The notes under the pieces are model-generated. The model saw only the letters and a list, made by a program, of their open reading frames with translations, made no database searches and was not told the DNA's origin. Positions 45,647-55,479 of a stretch of DNA of 64,000 bases are shown here, piece after piece. This DNA is from DTDX01 sp964608455 (GTDB lineage: Archaea; Thermoproteota; Bathyarchaeia; 40CM-2-53-6; DTDX01). Location: NCBI GenBank assembly GCA_964608455.1, contig CAZSNM010000002.1, positions 28,484 through 92,483 on the forward strand. Reading direction: 5' to 3'. A program made the position numbers and the translations under genes. Positions within the stretch are counted from its first letter, which is position 1, and every line of letters begins with the position of its first letter.

Positions 45647-46264
45647 AAGTTTTTTCAAGTCTTTTTTAATAATCTTACCATTTGGAGTTTCCTCAGCAAA
45701 AATAATTGCTTGAAACTTGCTTATTTTAACCTCTTTATTTAACCATGCATCCGGTGGTAAACCAGCTTTTAAACAGCAATTGCTTAAAAATTCTTCAGCA
45801 TCCATATTCCATTCTACAGCTACTTGAGGAAGAAGCAATCCTTTAAAAAATCCTTTTTCAACAATTAATCCATCTTCTCCAATAACTATTTTTTTAGGAT
45901 AATCCATAGGATTTTCAACTTCAATAAGTTTTGGAGGAGTTAAAATGCTGACTTCAACTATTATGTTTGATTCTAACTCCTCTAAAGTTACAGGTTTAAA
46001 TCTTGGATCCTCAGTAGCAGCTTCAATAGCTGATTCAATTGTTGCTTCCACTAATGGTTTAACTGGAAATGGATAACCTATGCAACCTCTGAGCTCATGA
46101 GTGTAAGCTTTTGTTAATGTAACAAAAACTCCATAATTTTGTTTTGTTTTTTCAGGTGCATCCTTCATAAAAGATATTTTTCTTTTATATTTAAGCCAAG
46201 TTTTAATAGCTTCTCTTGCAACTTTAACAAGAAATTCTCCATCTTCTAAAGAGAATTCAATCAT
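45641..46264 (-). CDS. AMMECR1 family protein
   Basis: The protein of about 207 residues has the AMMECR1 hallmark LRGCIGYPFPVKPLVE, followed by AATEDPRFKPVTLEEL and the IGEDGLIVEKG and WNMDAEEFLSNCCLKAGL runs. Function is unknown in archaea, though it is frequently linked to radical-SAM AmmeMemoRadiSam proteins. I chose ATG 46264, which has GGGAG at SD distance; an ATG at 46282 overlaps the upstream gene. The Mut7-C gene ends 5 bp upstream. Confidence 0.9.
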   Translation of the reverse strand: MIEFSLEDGEFLVKVAREAIKTWLKYKRKISFMKDAPEKTKQNYGVFVTLTKAYTHELRGCIGYPFPVKPLVEATIESAIEAATEDPRFKPVTLEELESNIIVEVSILTPPKLIEVENPMDYPKKIVIGEDGLIVEKGFFKGLLLPQVAVEWNMDAEEFLSNCCLKAGLPPDAWLNKEVKISKFQAIIFAEETPNGKIIKKDLKKLL

Positions 46265-46268
46265 AAAA

Positions 46269-46781
46269 TCAACTCCCATCATTATTTTGTTGTTTTTCTT
46301 TTTTAGAGTTTACGGTTAATTTTTTAGCTTGAATTAAAACTTCATTTATTTTTTTCCAATGGCTTCCCTGCCAATAGATTTTTCCACAACTTTGATTCAT
46401 GCAAATCCAAAAATCATTATAAAAATTAAAAGTTTGATTTGGAACTTTTCCTTTAACAAACATTTTATCAACCTTCTTTAATATTGAACCGCATAAGGGA
46501 CATCTTGAAGAGTTAACATTAACCTCTATTTTTAAATTAAGCTTTTTAGCAAGCTCAGCTATTCTTTCAATTTCATTTCTTCCTTTAATAAGATAAGCTT
46601 CAACCCCTCGACTTACAGCTTCCCTATATAAAGCTATATCAGAAGTTAACAATATGCGATTTTCTTTTGCAGCTTCAACAATTAAGGTTTTATCTGGGAA
46701 AATTGAGTATTTAGCATCGTAACCCATTAACCTTAACCATTTAGCAAGTTTCCCAAGCATTCCATCAACTAGAAATTTCAT
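46269..46781 (-). CDS. Mut7-C RNase domain protein (PIN-like with zinc ribbon)
   Basis: This 170-residue protein matches the Mut7-C domain: FLVDGMLGKLAKWLRLMGYD with a PIN-type acidic residue, ILLTSDIALYREAVSRGVEA, then a zinc ribbon CPLCGSILKKV...CMNQSCGKIYWQGSHW. The domain is predicted to be an RNase; the substrate is unknown. The stop lies among the first codons of the AMMECR1 gene, so they are coupled. Confidence 0.87.
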   Translation of the reverse strand: MKFLVDGMLGKLAKWLRLMGYDAKYSIFPDKTLIVEAAKENRILLTSDIALYREAVSRGVEAYLIKGRNEIERIAELAKKLNLKIEVNVNSSRCPLCGSILKKVDKMFVKGKVPNQTFNFYNDFWICMNQSCGKIYWQGSHWKKINEVLIQAKKLTVNSKKEKQQNNDGS

Positions 46782-46796
46782 TAAACTTTCCCTTTT

Positions 46797-48119
46797 TTAA
46801 TTAGTTAATATGGAGCCGCTTCCCTTTTCAGCAACTATTTCTCCTTCATCCATAACTAATTTTCCTGAAACAATAACTTTAATAGGTTTGCCAACGCATT
46901 TAAAACCATTAAAAGGAGAATATTTAGCTTTAGAGAAAAATTTCTCGCTTTCAATTTTAAATCGCTTTTTTAAATCTATTAATGTTATATCTGCATCAAA
47001 GCCCTCTTTTAATTCACCTTTAAATTTTAAATTAAATATTTTTGATGGATTATAAGCTAAAAGCTTTGCAAGTTTTTGAAGAGAAAAATCTCCTTGAGCA
47101 ACTTTAGTTAAAAGAAGAGGCAAAGTTGTTTCTAAACCTGGAATTCCTGGAGGAATTTCCCAATAATTTTCCTTAATTTTTTCTTCAAAAGCATGTGGTG
47201 CATGATCACTAGCTATTACATCAACAAAACCCTTAACAGTTTTCCTCCATAAAGCTGAAGCTTCAAATTTGCTTCTTAAAGGAGGTAAAGTTAAAGCAGT
47301 CCCACCTAACTTTAAAAGTTTTTCCTCAGTTAAAAAAAGATGGTGAGGTGTAACCTCAATTAAAAAACAATTTCTTTTTATTTCATTAAAGCTCTTTAAT
47401 GTGGAAATATGACAAAAATAAGCTTTATTGCTTTTAAATTCCTTTTTAATTAAATTTAAAGCTTTTTTTACTCCAAAAAATTCTATTTCCTTAGAGTGAG
47501 CTTTAAGAAAACTTTGCAAATCTTTTTTTCCCTTATTTAAAAAAAGATTTTTTATTTTATTTATTTTTTCTCCATCTTCTCCATGAATAGTTAATGGAAT
47601 ATTTAAAGAAACACATTTTTTTAATGTTTCCTTTAATATATTGCTTTTTAAATCTTCATTTTTGAGAAAATTAAAATAAAGCTTAAAGGATTTTGCACCT
47701 AACTTCACCATTTTATCTATTTCATTAGGATTTTTAGGTGGTAAAACATGAAAACCAACGTTTACAACTATTTTATTTTTTGCTAATTCAATTTTTTCTT
47801 TTAATCTTTCAATAGAATCTGTTGGAGGAACAGTATTAGGCATATCTAATACTGTTGTAAATCCACCTGCGGAAGCAGCACATGTACCTGTATAGAAATC
47901 TTCTTTATAGGATAAATTTAAATCTCTTAAATGTACATGAGAGTCAATGAGTCCAGGTAAAGCAATTAAACCTTTACAATCAATAGTTTCTTCAGCTTTA
48001 GGTAAATTAGTTTTTTTCCCAATCTTTTTTATTTTACCAAAACTTATATTTATTCCACCTTCATAAAGTCCATGATTTAATAAAATTTTAGCATTTAAAA
48101 TATTTATGGTTTTACTCAA
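46797..48119 (-). CDS. pyrC: Dihydroorotase
   Basis: The enzyme closes N-carbamoyl-aspartate to dihydroorotate in pyrimidine synthesis. The 440 residues have the metal motif LPGLIDSHVHLRD, TGTCAASAGGFTTVLDMPNT, FCHISTLKS, and DVIASDHAPHAFEEK with the catalytic Asp. The position that is usually a carboxylated Lys lies near FKLYFNF. It could also be a related amidohydrolase (allantoinase), but HVHLRD and the length fit class I dihydroorotase. Downstream of a CBS protein by 2 bp. Confidence 0.9.
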   Translation of the reverse strand: MSKTINILNAKILLNHGLYEGGINISFGKIKKIGKKTNLPKAEETIDCKGLIALPGLIDSHVHLRDLNLSYKEDFYTGTCAASAGGFTTVLDMPNTVPPTDSIERLKEKIELAKNKIVVNVGFHVLPPKNPNEIDKMVKLGAKSFKLYFNFLKNEDLKSNILKETLKKCVSLNIPLTIHGEDGEKINKIKNLFLNKGKKDLQSFLKAHSKEIEFFGVKKALNLIKKEFKSNKAYFCHISTLKSFNEIKRNCFLIEVTPHHLFLTEEKLLKLGGTALTLPPLRSKFEASALWRKTVKGFVDVIASDHAPHAFEEKIKENYWEIPPGIPGLETTLPLLLTKVAQGDFSLQKLAKLLAYNPSKIFNLKFKGELKEGFDADITLIDLKKRFKIESEKFFSKAKYSPFNGFKCVGKPIKVIVSGKLVMDEGEIVAEKGSGSILTN

Positions 48120-48121
48120 TT

Positions 48122-48682
48122 TTACTCCTGCTTGCTTAAATCAGCTAAGCAATCCTCGCATAAAAATTTTCCTTCATAAAACTTTAAGTTTTCAGACCAA
48201 TTACCGCATAAATCGCAGTTTCCAATTAAAGGTTTCTCTGTTTTAATAGGGAAAATCTCGCTTTTCTCCATGATTACATCTATGAGAGTAGGAGTTATTT
48301 CAAGAATATCTTTGCTTGAAATAACTCCTACAAGTTTTCCTTTAAACATAACTGGAAGACGCTTAATATTTAATCTTTTCATTTTTTCAGCTACTTCAGT
48401 TAAATCTTCTTCCTTATCTACGGTAAATAAAGGTTTACTCATTACTTCTAAAGCTTTAACTTGTTTTGGAAGAAGATTTTTTGCAACAACTTTTTTAACT
48501 AAATCGCTTTCAGTTATTATTCCTATTGGATTTCCAAGCTCATCAATAACAACTACACTTCCAACATTTTCTTTAATCATTAGGGAAGCTACTTCATCTA
48601 TGGAGGCATTTAAATTTATTGTAACAACAGGTGTCGACATAACTTCTTTAACTTTAACTTTAACCTCCTTTTTTTCAATCAT
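48122..48682 (-). CDS. CBS-domain pair protein with C-terminal zinc ribbon
   Basis: This 186-residue protein has two CBS motifs: VKEVMSTPVVTINLNASIDE with GSVVVIDELGNPIGIITESD, and LEVMSKPLFTVDKEEDLTEV with RLPVMFKGKLVGVISSKD. A zinc ribbon of CDLCG and CEDC follows. CBS pairs usually bind adenosyl nucleotides and act as sensors; the target here is unknown. It is next to pyrC, with which it may be co-transcribed. Confidence 0.88.
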   Translation of the reverse strand: MIEKKEVKVKVKEVMSTPVVTINLNASIDEVASLMIKENVGSVVVIDELGNPIGIITESDLVKKVVAKNLLPKQVKALEVMSKPLFTVDKEEDLTEVAEKMKRLNIKRLPVMFKGKLVGVISSKDILEITPTLIDVIMEKSEIFPIKTEKPLIGNCDLCGNWSENLKFYEGKFLCEDCLADLSKQE

Positions 48683-48723
48683 TTTTTAAATCACGCTTAA
48701 TATTTTAATTCTTTAATTTACAC

Positions 48724-50670
48724 TTAACTTATAATTTTTCCTTTACCAGTAGGTATTAAATTTTGAATATCAATTAAATTTAAAGATTTAATTTTTTCTT
48801 TAATTTTTTCTGGAGCTTTTTCAATAAGTTTTTGCAACAACTGTTTTGCTAACTCTTTAGATTTAAATTCTCCTGGAGCTATTTCAACAAATGTTAAAGC
48901 ATTTTTCTTAATTGCAGATGTAGGAGCAGATACAATTTTTAATTCTCCATTCTCTTCAATAACTCCTATAGAAAGTTTAAGCTCAACTCCTCTAATATAG
49001 TTTCTAGGTCCATAAATCATAAACATGCCTTTTTCAATATATTGACCTGAAGGGGGTTTTTTAGTTATTTGTTCTGGTTTTACCCAGTATACATCAATTG
49101 CACCTAAACCTAAAGCCCAAGCTTTACTATAGGATGCAGCAGCAACAGCAGCTTCTTTAATTGTGGTTTCTCCAGGAGTTTTACCTTCACATTTTATAAC
49201 GGCAAATGGTGCTCCATGAAAATCTGGATGAATAACTAAATCTTCAGGATTTGTATAACGTTTAATTAAAAGCTCATTTGTACTTGAATCTTTACCAATT
49301 AAAACTAAAAAGTTTTCTGAAGATTTAAACCATCTAAATTTTTCAAACCATTTTTTCTCTTTTTTCTTTTTTAACTCTATAGGTTTTATTAATGATAGTG
49401 AAGTTTTGCTTGTAGAATCAATTTCAAACCTTGTTTTTTCAATTAAGCTTTTAACCTGCATTATTTTCTCTTCATATTCCTTAACTTTATTAAAATATTT
49501 TGAAGATTCCTCAAATGGGTTAACTTTTAAATCTACAGGAAAAACTTCCTGATTAACCCTTAAAGTTATAATCAAATTTTTTAAATCTAAATTTTCAATA
49601 TAACTTTTAATTAATAAAAAATTGTTTTTTATTATGTTTAAAAGTTCATCACTGGTTTTCAAGTTTTTTTCTTTTAAAATCAACTCTTTAATTTGTTTTA
49701 ATTCATTTGCACATAAGTAGATTAATTCAGCTTTTTCTTTAGTTTTTTTCATTTGCTCATTTAATTTTATTAATCTTTTCTCATGTTTCTCAAGTAAACT
49801 TTTAAGTTTTTGAAGCTTTTTCTCTAATTCAATTTTTTGTTTAAGCTTAATTTCTTCAATGGTTAATTTAGAAAAATACTCATCTACAGCTTCATTAAAG
49901 CTTTTTTTAAATTCCTTTTCAAAATTTGAGTAAATTTTTAGTGGAAATGGTGTAACATCAATATATTCATTATTGCTGTTTTTCACAACGCAAGGTTCAA
50001 TTTTAGAATTTAAATTTTTAGCTTCATACACTATTTTTTCCAGTTCTTTATCTGAAAGCTCATTTATCTTAATATTTCCATTTAATTCAGCTCTAGCTAA
50101 AATTTCATTTACATATAATGTTCCAATAGCTAAAATTTTTAGCAATGCATCTTTCAAAGATTCATTTTTAAAAGTTTTTAAAATATTTAAATTTAGATTG
50201 AATGGGGGAATCCCTGTAGATGGAGGGGGCTTAAATTCATTTCCAACTGCAATAACTCTATCTTTCATTTTAGCATAATAAAGAGCTAAGATAATTTTTT
50301 TATTTTCTTCATTTAATAAAATTAAGTTGCCTCTTTTAAAAAGTTCTGCAATCAAAAGTTTTCTTTCATTTCCAGCCTTTAACTTTAAAATTATGATTCT
50401 TTCAAATTCATGTTGTGTTATATCTTCAATAATGCTTCCTCGAATATGGCTTCTTAAAATTTTACAGAAAGTAGTAGGTTCCTTCGGTATGTTTAATTCA
50501 AAATTTGTAAGGTTAATTCTGCGTTCTATTTCAATAAGCAAATTAGCTTGATTCGGCTTTAACTTAAACAAAAAGGTTTTTTCATTTAATTGATAAATAT
50601 TTTCTATTTTTTTCTTTATAATTTTCTCTTTTAATTCTTTAACTATTGCTGAAATATCATAACTTGTCAT
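48724..50670 (-). CDS. NEMF/RqcH/Rqc2-family ribosome quality-control protein
   Basis: The family binds the 60S/50S subunit carrying an obstructed peptidyl-tRNA and, in characterised members, directs C-terminal tailing. The roughly 648 residues begin TSYDISAIVKELKEKIIKKK (NFACT-N), have a long coiled-coil middle (IKLKQKIELEKKLQKLKSLL) and the NFACT-R end (FLVLIGKDSSTNELLIKRYT; VIHPDFHGAPFAVIK; TIKEAAVAAASYSKAW). I set the start at 50670, the usual family Met; the ORF extends to 50721. Length is normal for archaea. Confidence 0.92.
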   Translation of the reverse strand: MTSYDISAIVKELKEKIIKKKIENIYQLNEKTFLFKLKPNQANLLIEIERRINLTNFELNIPKEPTTFCKILRSHIRGSIIEDITQHEFERIIILKLKAGNERKLLIAELFKRGNLILLNEENKKIILALYYAKMKDRVIAVGNEFKPPPSTGIPPFNLNLNILKTFKNESLKDALLKILAIGTLYVNEILARAELNGNIKINELSDKELEKIVYEAKNLNSKIEPCVVKNSNNEYIDVTPFPLKIYSNFEKEFKKSFNEAVDEYFSKLTIEEIKLKQKIELEKKLQKLKSLLEKHEKRLIKLNEQMKKTKEKAELIYLCANELKQIKELILKEKNLKTSDELLNIIKNNFLLIKSYIENLDLKNLIITLRVNQEVFPVDLKVNPFEESSKYFNKVKEYEEKIMQVKSLIEKTRFEIDSTSKTSLSLIKPIELKKKKEKKWFEKFRWFKSSENFLVLIGKDSSTNELLIKRYTNPEDLVIHPDFHGAPFAVIKCEGKTPGETTIKEAAVAAASYSKAWALGLGAIDVYWVKPEQITKKPPSGQYIEKGMFMIYGPRNYIRGVELKLSIGVIEENGELKIVSAPTSAIKKNALTFVEIAPGEFKSKELAKQLLQKLIEKAPEKIKEKIKSLNLIDIQNLIPTGKGKIIS

Positions 50671-50780
50671 AGCCCTCTTTTTTTCTATTGCAAACAATTT
50701 TGCTTCACCAAATATAACCATAAAGCTTTAATTTTAATATTGAAATTTATAACTACAAAAATTAAGGAAGGTTTAAAGGT

Positions 50781-51086
50781 TTGGGGGCTAAAAAAAACCC
50801 TGATAAAATTAGGCAGTTAAAGCCAACCACCATTGTTTATTGGTTTAGATTTGGTTTAGCAATATTCACTGGATTTCTATGTTATATTCTTCAACTTAAA
50901 GGTTCTATTGGGTTAATTTTAATGGCAATTGTTTATGTGATTTCTTATGGTATAGTTAAAGGGGTTTTTCGTTTTAGCGAGGAAGAGCTTAAAGGTAAAT
51001 ATAGAAGAGCAATATTAGGATTAGGAACATATATTTTCATTTGGGCTTTAACCTGGATTTTACTTTATACCTTAAAGCCTTATTAA
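50781..51086 (+). CDS. EMC6-like small membrane protein
   Basis: This 101-residue protein resembles the archaeal EMC6-like family. It has a basic N-terminus, three hydrophobic segments (TIVYWFRFGLAIFTGFLCY; GLILMAIVYVISYGIVKGVF; AILGLGTYIFIWALTWILLY) and acidic cytosolic loop SEEELKGKYRRA. EMC6 is a subunit of the eukaryotic ER membrane complex that inserts proteins; the archaeal function is inferred. TTG start after AAGG. Divergent from the NEMF gene. Confidence 0.72.
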   Translation: MGAKKNPDKIRQLKPTTIVYWFRFGLAIFTGFLCYILQLKGSIGLILMAIVYVISYGIVKGVFRFSEEELKGKYRRAILGLGTYIFIWALTWILLYTLKPY

Positions 51087-51090
51087 AAAT

Positions 51091-51423
51091 TTAGCTTTTT
51101 TTAATAAAATTTAAATAATCTAAAAGAGCTTTAAAATATCCTCTATCATAATCTCCATGAAGCCCATTTTTAACATGAAATAAAAATTCGCTTTTAAATT
51201 GATTTATTTCTTTTTCATCTTTAGCTTCAATTAATCTTTTTAAATAAAGCTTTTCATCATCAGATTTAAAAGTTAAAATTAACCCTTCTAAAGCTTTTAA
51301 ATAACCAAAGTTTTCAATTGATTTTTCAAGTTTTTCCCTTATTTTTCCAAGTGTTTCTTCAGCTTCCTTAAAGTTTTTATTTGAAATAAGCTGAAAAAAT
51401 TTTTGAAGCTCTTGTTTAATCAA
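51091..51423 (-). CDS. Conserved hypothetical helical protein downstream of radA
   Basis: This 110-residue protein is all helix, with two TPR-like stretches (LISNKNFKEAEETLGKIREK; FGYLKALEGLILTFK) and a C-terminal HGDYDRGYFKALLDYLN. I do not recognise a function. It follows radA by 3 bp on the minus strand, so it is almost certainly co-transcribed with the recombinase. No cysteines or catalytic motifs stand out. Confidence 0.65.
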   Translation of the reverse strand: MIKQELQKFFQLISNKNFKEAEETLGKIREKLEKSIENFGYLKALEGLILTFKSDDEKLYLKRLIEAKDEKEINQFKSEFLFHVKNGLHGDYDRGYFKALLDYLNFIKKS

Positions 51424-51426
51424 AGT

Positions 51427-52410
51427 TTATCTCCTCTTTTTTAATTGATCTTCTTCAGAAACATCAGTTATACCATCTTCAGTTATTTTAAATACTCTTT
51501 CACCTTCAGGTAAATATGGGCTTGAAACTAAACGAGCTATTCTAATTTGACCAGTTGTTTTTCTTAAAAAAACTCTTGTATGCGATGTATGTGCAACCAC
51601 ATGCCCTCCTACAGGTTCAACGCCTACAGTGAAAAATTGATCAGGTTTAGCCATAACTTGATTGGTTACAACAGCAGCTGCATTAAAGGCTCTAGCTAAC
51701 CTAATTAATTTATGCATATGATTATTTAGTTTTTGTTGTCTTTCAGCCAGCATTTCTCTACCTAAATATTCACTTCTAAAATGAGCTGTTAATGAATCAA
51801 TTATTATAAGCTTTACATTATTTTCTTTAATAATTTTATCAGATTTCTCAAGAATAAGAATTTGATGATCACTGTTATAGGCTTCAGAATAAATGATTTT
51901 TTGAGCAACTTGATCTGGATCTAGCCCTAAATGATTAGCCATTCTAACAATCCATTCAGGTCTAAAGGTTTGCTCTGTATCTATATAAAGTGCGCTTCCA
52001 TTTAATCCCCCTTTTTCAATTGGAAGCTGAACATTAACTGCAAGTTGATGACAAAGAATACTTTTTCCAACTCCATATTCACCATAAAATTCTGTGATAG
52101 TTTGGGTTTCAATCCCTCCACCTAACAATTCATCTAAAGCTTTACTTCCAGTAGAAAGCTTTAAAACATTTTTTCTCATTTTCATTAATTCATCAGCTCT
52201 TACAAAATTTAGGGCTATGCTGCTTCTGGCTTCAGCAATTATCTTTGCAGCTTGTTTTTCACCTATTCCAACAGAAACAAGCTCTTTAATGGTTGCTGTA
52301 GCTAGAGACTCCACTGTATGAAAACCAACTTCTTTAAGTTTTTCTGCTGTAGCAGGGCCTATTCCTGGAATATCCTCTATAGATTCATACTTTTTTTTCT
52401 CTTCATTCAT
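51427..52410 (-). CDS. radA: DNA repair and recombination protein RadA
   Basis: RadA is the archaeal Rad51/RecA strand-exchange protein. The 327 residues have an N-terminal helix-hairpin-helix (IPGIGPATAEKLKEVGFHTV), Walker A GEYGVGKSILCHQLAV, IDTEQTFRPEWI, EYLGREMLAERQQKLNNHMH, and Walker B KLIIIDSLT. The usual FxxA-like oligomer motif lies in SIALNFVRADELMK. Length is normal. It is the partner of RadB in this window. Confidence 0.96.
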   Translation of the reverse strand: MNEEKKKYESIEDIPGIGPATAEKLKEVGFHTVESLATATIKELVSVGIGEKQAAKIIAEARSSIALNFVRADELMKMRKNVLKLSTGSKALDELLGGGIETQTITEFYGEYGVGKSILCHQLAVNVQLPIEKGGLNGSALYIDTEQTFRPEWIVRMANHLGLDPDQVAQKIIYSEAYNSDHQILILEKSDKIIKENNVKLIIIDSLTAHFRSEYLGREMLAERQQKLNNHMHKLIRLARAFNAAAVVTNQVMAKPDQFFTVGVEPVGGHVVAHTSHTRVFLRKTTGQIRIARLVSSPYLPEGERVFKITEDGITDVSEEDQLKKRR

Positions 52411-52506
52411 AAACCATTTACCATAAGAAACTTAGGAAAATTAATAATATAAATATAAAGGTGAAATTTAAAGCCATTCTTTTAAACTATATTTTTTATT
52501 TTTTCA

Positions 52507-53238
52507 TTATTTAATTATTGAAGTACAAACTTTAGGGTTTAAACTTTTAAATTCTATATTAAAAGTTTCAAGAAGTTTACTAGCTTTTTTTAGCTATTTT
52601 TGGAGCTACAATAATACCGCGTAAACTTCTTGAAGTTAACCTTGATACAACATTAATATATTTCATTAATTACATTATAGCTTTACCAGCAATTCTTCGT
52701 TTAACCTCAATAATTACTAAATTTCCATTTTTATCTATTCCATAAACATCTATAAATCCAGGTTCAACTTTCTTTTCGAATTCAATTATTTTAAAGCCTT
52801 CCTCAGTTAATTCGGGTTTTAAAAATATAGCTTTTTTCATATCTTCCTCGCTTGCATATAAATTGAATTTTCCCTCATCCTCTAAGTTTAATACTGTTAA
52901 CAATAAAATTTCAGAGAAAACTATAAAAACCTCCTCTTTAACATCTTTTCTAACACTTTTAATTTTTAACTCTTCATCATTTGATGAAATTTGAAAAATG
53001 CAGTTTGGAGGTTGCCAGTTTATAGGAAGATATCCTATAGCTCTATGAATTAATAAGGCACCATCTTTTTTTATTAAAACTATTCGTTCTCCAACTCCAA
53101 GCGTAGATTTTGCTCTTCCACCATAGTTAACTTTACATTTCCCAATTATAATTGCTGTTTTTTCAAAGCTACTGCTTTATTAATGATTTCCTCAGCTAAT
53201 TTAAAATTTGGTTTTTTAAGAATTAAAGGTTCCTCCAT
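52507..53238 (-). pseudogene. nucS: Endonuclease NucS, broken by several lesions
   Basis: Joining three frames restores about 243 residues of NucS, a RecB-type nuclease for mismatches or ssDNA flaps. The N-terminus is MEEPLILKKPNF...KAVA, then a one-base loss near 53163 shifts frame into a long clean run with GRAKSTLGVGERIVLIK and NWQPPN. The catalytic part GFIDVYGIDKNGNLVIIEVK is intact to 52670. There a stop replaces a Gln codon in GKAIM*LMKYINVV, one residue appears missing, and a run of seven A before the last 90 bp shifts the frame again, leading to SLNPKVCTSIIK. Confidence 0.82.
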
Positions 53239-53437
53239 AAAGTATTAATAAAAATTTTAAAATTTAAAAACTAAGTAAACGCCTTTATAAAAGTTCTTGA
53301 ATTGTTTAAAATAGAGAAAATTAGATTAATATATTAAATACTGCAAAATATTTTTAAAGTTTTTAAAGCTAAATATTAAAAATTAGAAAGATTTTTATAG
53401 TGAAAATGAGAAACCAAAGTTTTGGAAGGAGAAAAAC

Positions 53438-53680
53438 TTGGAACCTTCAAAAAAACCTTTAAACCTTCTCTTAAAAAAACTTAATGATAGAGTATGCATT
53501 AAATTGAAGAATGGTGTTGAATATGAGGGGAAAATGGTTAATTGCGATGGATACATGAATATTGTTTTAGAAGATGCTAAAGAATATAGAAATGGAGAGC
53601 TTGCTGCAAGCTTAGGAAGCTTAGTGCTTAGAGGAAGCAACATTCTTTATATTTCAATTTCTCCACAAGAAAAAAGTTAA
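53438..53680 (+). CDS. Sm-like (LSm/SmAP) RNA-binding protein
   Basis: This 80-residue protein has the Sm fold with Sm1 (VCIKLKNGVEYEGKMVNCDG) and Sm2 (GSLVLRGSNILYISI; the RGxNI motif is present). Archaeal SmAPs form heptamers that bind U-rich RNA. TTG start behind AAGGAG. It converges on pyrG with 4 bp overlap. A possible promoter lies in the 200-bp gap after nucS. Confidence 0.93.
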   Translation: MEPSKKPLNLLLKKLNDRVCIKLKNGVEYEGKMVNCDGYMNIVLEDAKEYRNGELAASLGSLVLRGSNILYISISPQEKS

Positions 53681-55305
53681 ACTTGTTTTACAGAAGCTTT
53701 TAAGCTTAACTTTCTTTTAAGAGCATAAAGAATAAAACCGTAATATGGAGGAGATGGCTTTTCTGGTCTAGATTTAAATTCAGCATGAAATTGAGTTGCA
53801 AAATGAAATAGATTTGAGGGTAATTCAAGAATTTCCATTCGATTTCCATCTTTGCTTACTCCAGAAAAAACTAATCCATGCTTTTCAAGAATTGGAACAT
53901 ATTTTGGATTTACTTCATATCTATGTCTATGCCTTTCCATAATTAATGTTGATTTATAAAGGGAATAAGCTAAAGTTCCAGGTTTTATAATTATTTCATG
54001 AGCTCCTAAACGCATTGTAGCACCTTTATAACTTATGTTTTTTTGTTCAGGCATTAAGTCTACTACAGGATGGGGTGTATTAGGGTTTATTTCTGTAGTG
54101 TTAGCATCTTTAAGGGTTATCCATCTAGCAAACTCTACTATTGCAAGTTGAAAGCCAAAACATATACCTAAAAAGGGAATATTGTTTACTCTAGCAAACT
54201 CTATAGCTTTAATTTTTCCTTCAGTTCCTCTAGAGCCAAATCCTCCAGGCACCAATATTCCATCATATTGAGAAAGCATTTTAAGATTTGATGGATTTTC
54301 CTCAAAAATTTCACTTTCTATCCAATCTATTGTAACTTTTGCATCACATGCTGCTCCAGCATGTTTTAAAGCTTCATTAACACTTACATATGAATCAGCT
54401 AATTCAGCATATTTCCCGCACAAAGCTATTTTAACTTCATATTTTGGATTTAAAAATCGGTTAACGGTTTTTTCCCATGAAGACCAATCAGGTTTTCGCT
54501 TCGGTAAATTAAGTTTCTCACAAATAAAATCTCCCATTCCCTGCTTATCAAAAATAATGGGACATTCATATATGCATTTAACATCAGGTGCTGCAAACAC
54601 AGCTCTTTCTTCAACATTGCAAAATAAAGCTATTTTTCTTTTAGGTTCATTAAGCAAAGGTTTTTTGCTTCTAGCAATAATTATATCTGGTTGAATACCG
54701 ATTCTTCTTAATTCTTGAACGCTATGCTGGGTTGGCTTAGTTTTTTGTTCTCCAACAACATCTAAAACTGGAACTAAAGTAACGTGAACGTATAAAACAT
54801 TGTTTAAACCCTCTTCAATTCTCATTTGACGAGCAGCTTCAAGGAAGGGTTGTCCCTCAATATCTCCAACTGTTCCACCAATTTCTGTAACAACTATGTC
54901 TACACAATTTTTTTGAGCTATGAATCTAATTCTGTTTTTAATTTCATCAGTAATATGGGGAATTATTTGAACACATTTACCTAAATATTCTCCTCGCCTT
55001 TCTTTATCTATAACAGATAAATAAATTTTTCCAGTAGTTAAATTATGTTCTTTTGATAAATTAACATCTAAAAAACGTTCATAAGTTCCTAAATCCATAT
55101 CTATTTCTCCACCATCTTCAGTAACGAAAACTTCTCCATGAATAATTGGATTCATAGTTCCAGCGTCAACATTCAAGTATGGATCGATTTTAACAGTTGT
55201 AACTTTAAAGTTTCTTACTTGAAGAATTTTAGCAATTGATGCTGTGGCTATCCCCTTACCTATTCCAGACATAACGCCTCCAGTAACAAAAATAAATTTA
55301 CTCAA
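53677..55305 (-). CDS. pyrG: CTP synthase
   Basis: PyrG aminates UTP to CTP with glutamine. The 542 residues have the synthase domain (FVTGGVMSGIGKGIATASI P-loop; KIDPYLNVDAGTMNP; EDGGEIDMDLGTYERFL) and the class I glutamine amidotransferase domain (LVPGGFGSRGTEGKI; catalytic Cys in FLGICFGFQLAIVEFAR; His in ATQFHAEFKSRP). All are intact. Length is normal. Start ATG has a weak SD. Confidence 0.96.
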   Translation of the reverse strand: MSKFIFVTGGVMSGIGKGIATASIAKILQVRNFKVTTVKIDPYLNVDAGTMNPIIHGEVFVTEDGGEIDMDLGTYERFLDVNLSKEHNLTTGKIYLSVIDKERRGEYLGKCVQIIPHITDEIKNRIRFIAQKNCVDIVVTEIGGTVGDIEGQPFLEAARQMRIEEGLNNVLYVHVTLVPVLDVVGEQKTKPTQHSVQELRRIGIQPDIIIARSKKPLLNEPKRKIALFCNVEERAVFAAPDVKCIYECPIIFDKQGMGDFICEKLNLPKRKPDWSSWEKTVNRFLNPKYEVKIALCGKYAELADSYVSVNEALKHAGAACDAKVTIDWIESEIFEENPSNLKMLSQYDGILVPGGFGSRGTEGKIKAIEFARVNNIPFLGICFGFQLAIVEFARWITLKDANTTEINPNTPHPVVDLMPEQKNISYKGATMRLGAHEIIIKPGTLAYSLYKSTLIMERHRHRYEVNPKYVPILEKHGLVFSGVSKDGNRMEILELPSNLFHFATQFHAEFKSRPEKPSPPYYGFILYALKRKLSLKASVKQV

Positions 55306-55479
55306 AACTTCAACCTCACATTTAATTTTTAAAAATTAAAATATTTTTAAATTATTTAAGCATAGATTTGAATGATAAATAAATAGTTTTTATTAAAGAT
55401 TTATTTTGAAGTGCTTAAACTTAAAATTTAAGTAAAAAAACTTAATGTTTTTAAAATATAATTAAAAAAGGGAGAAATA

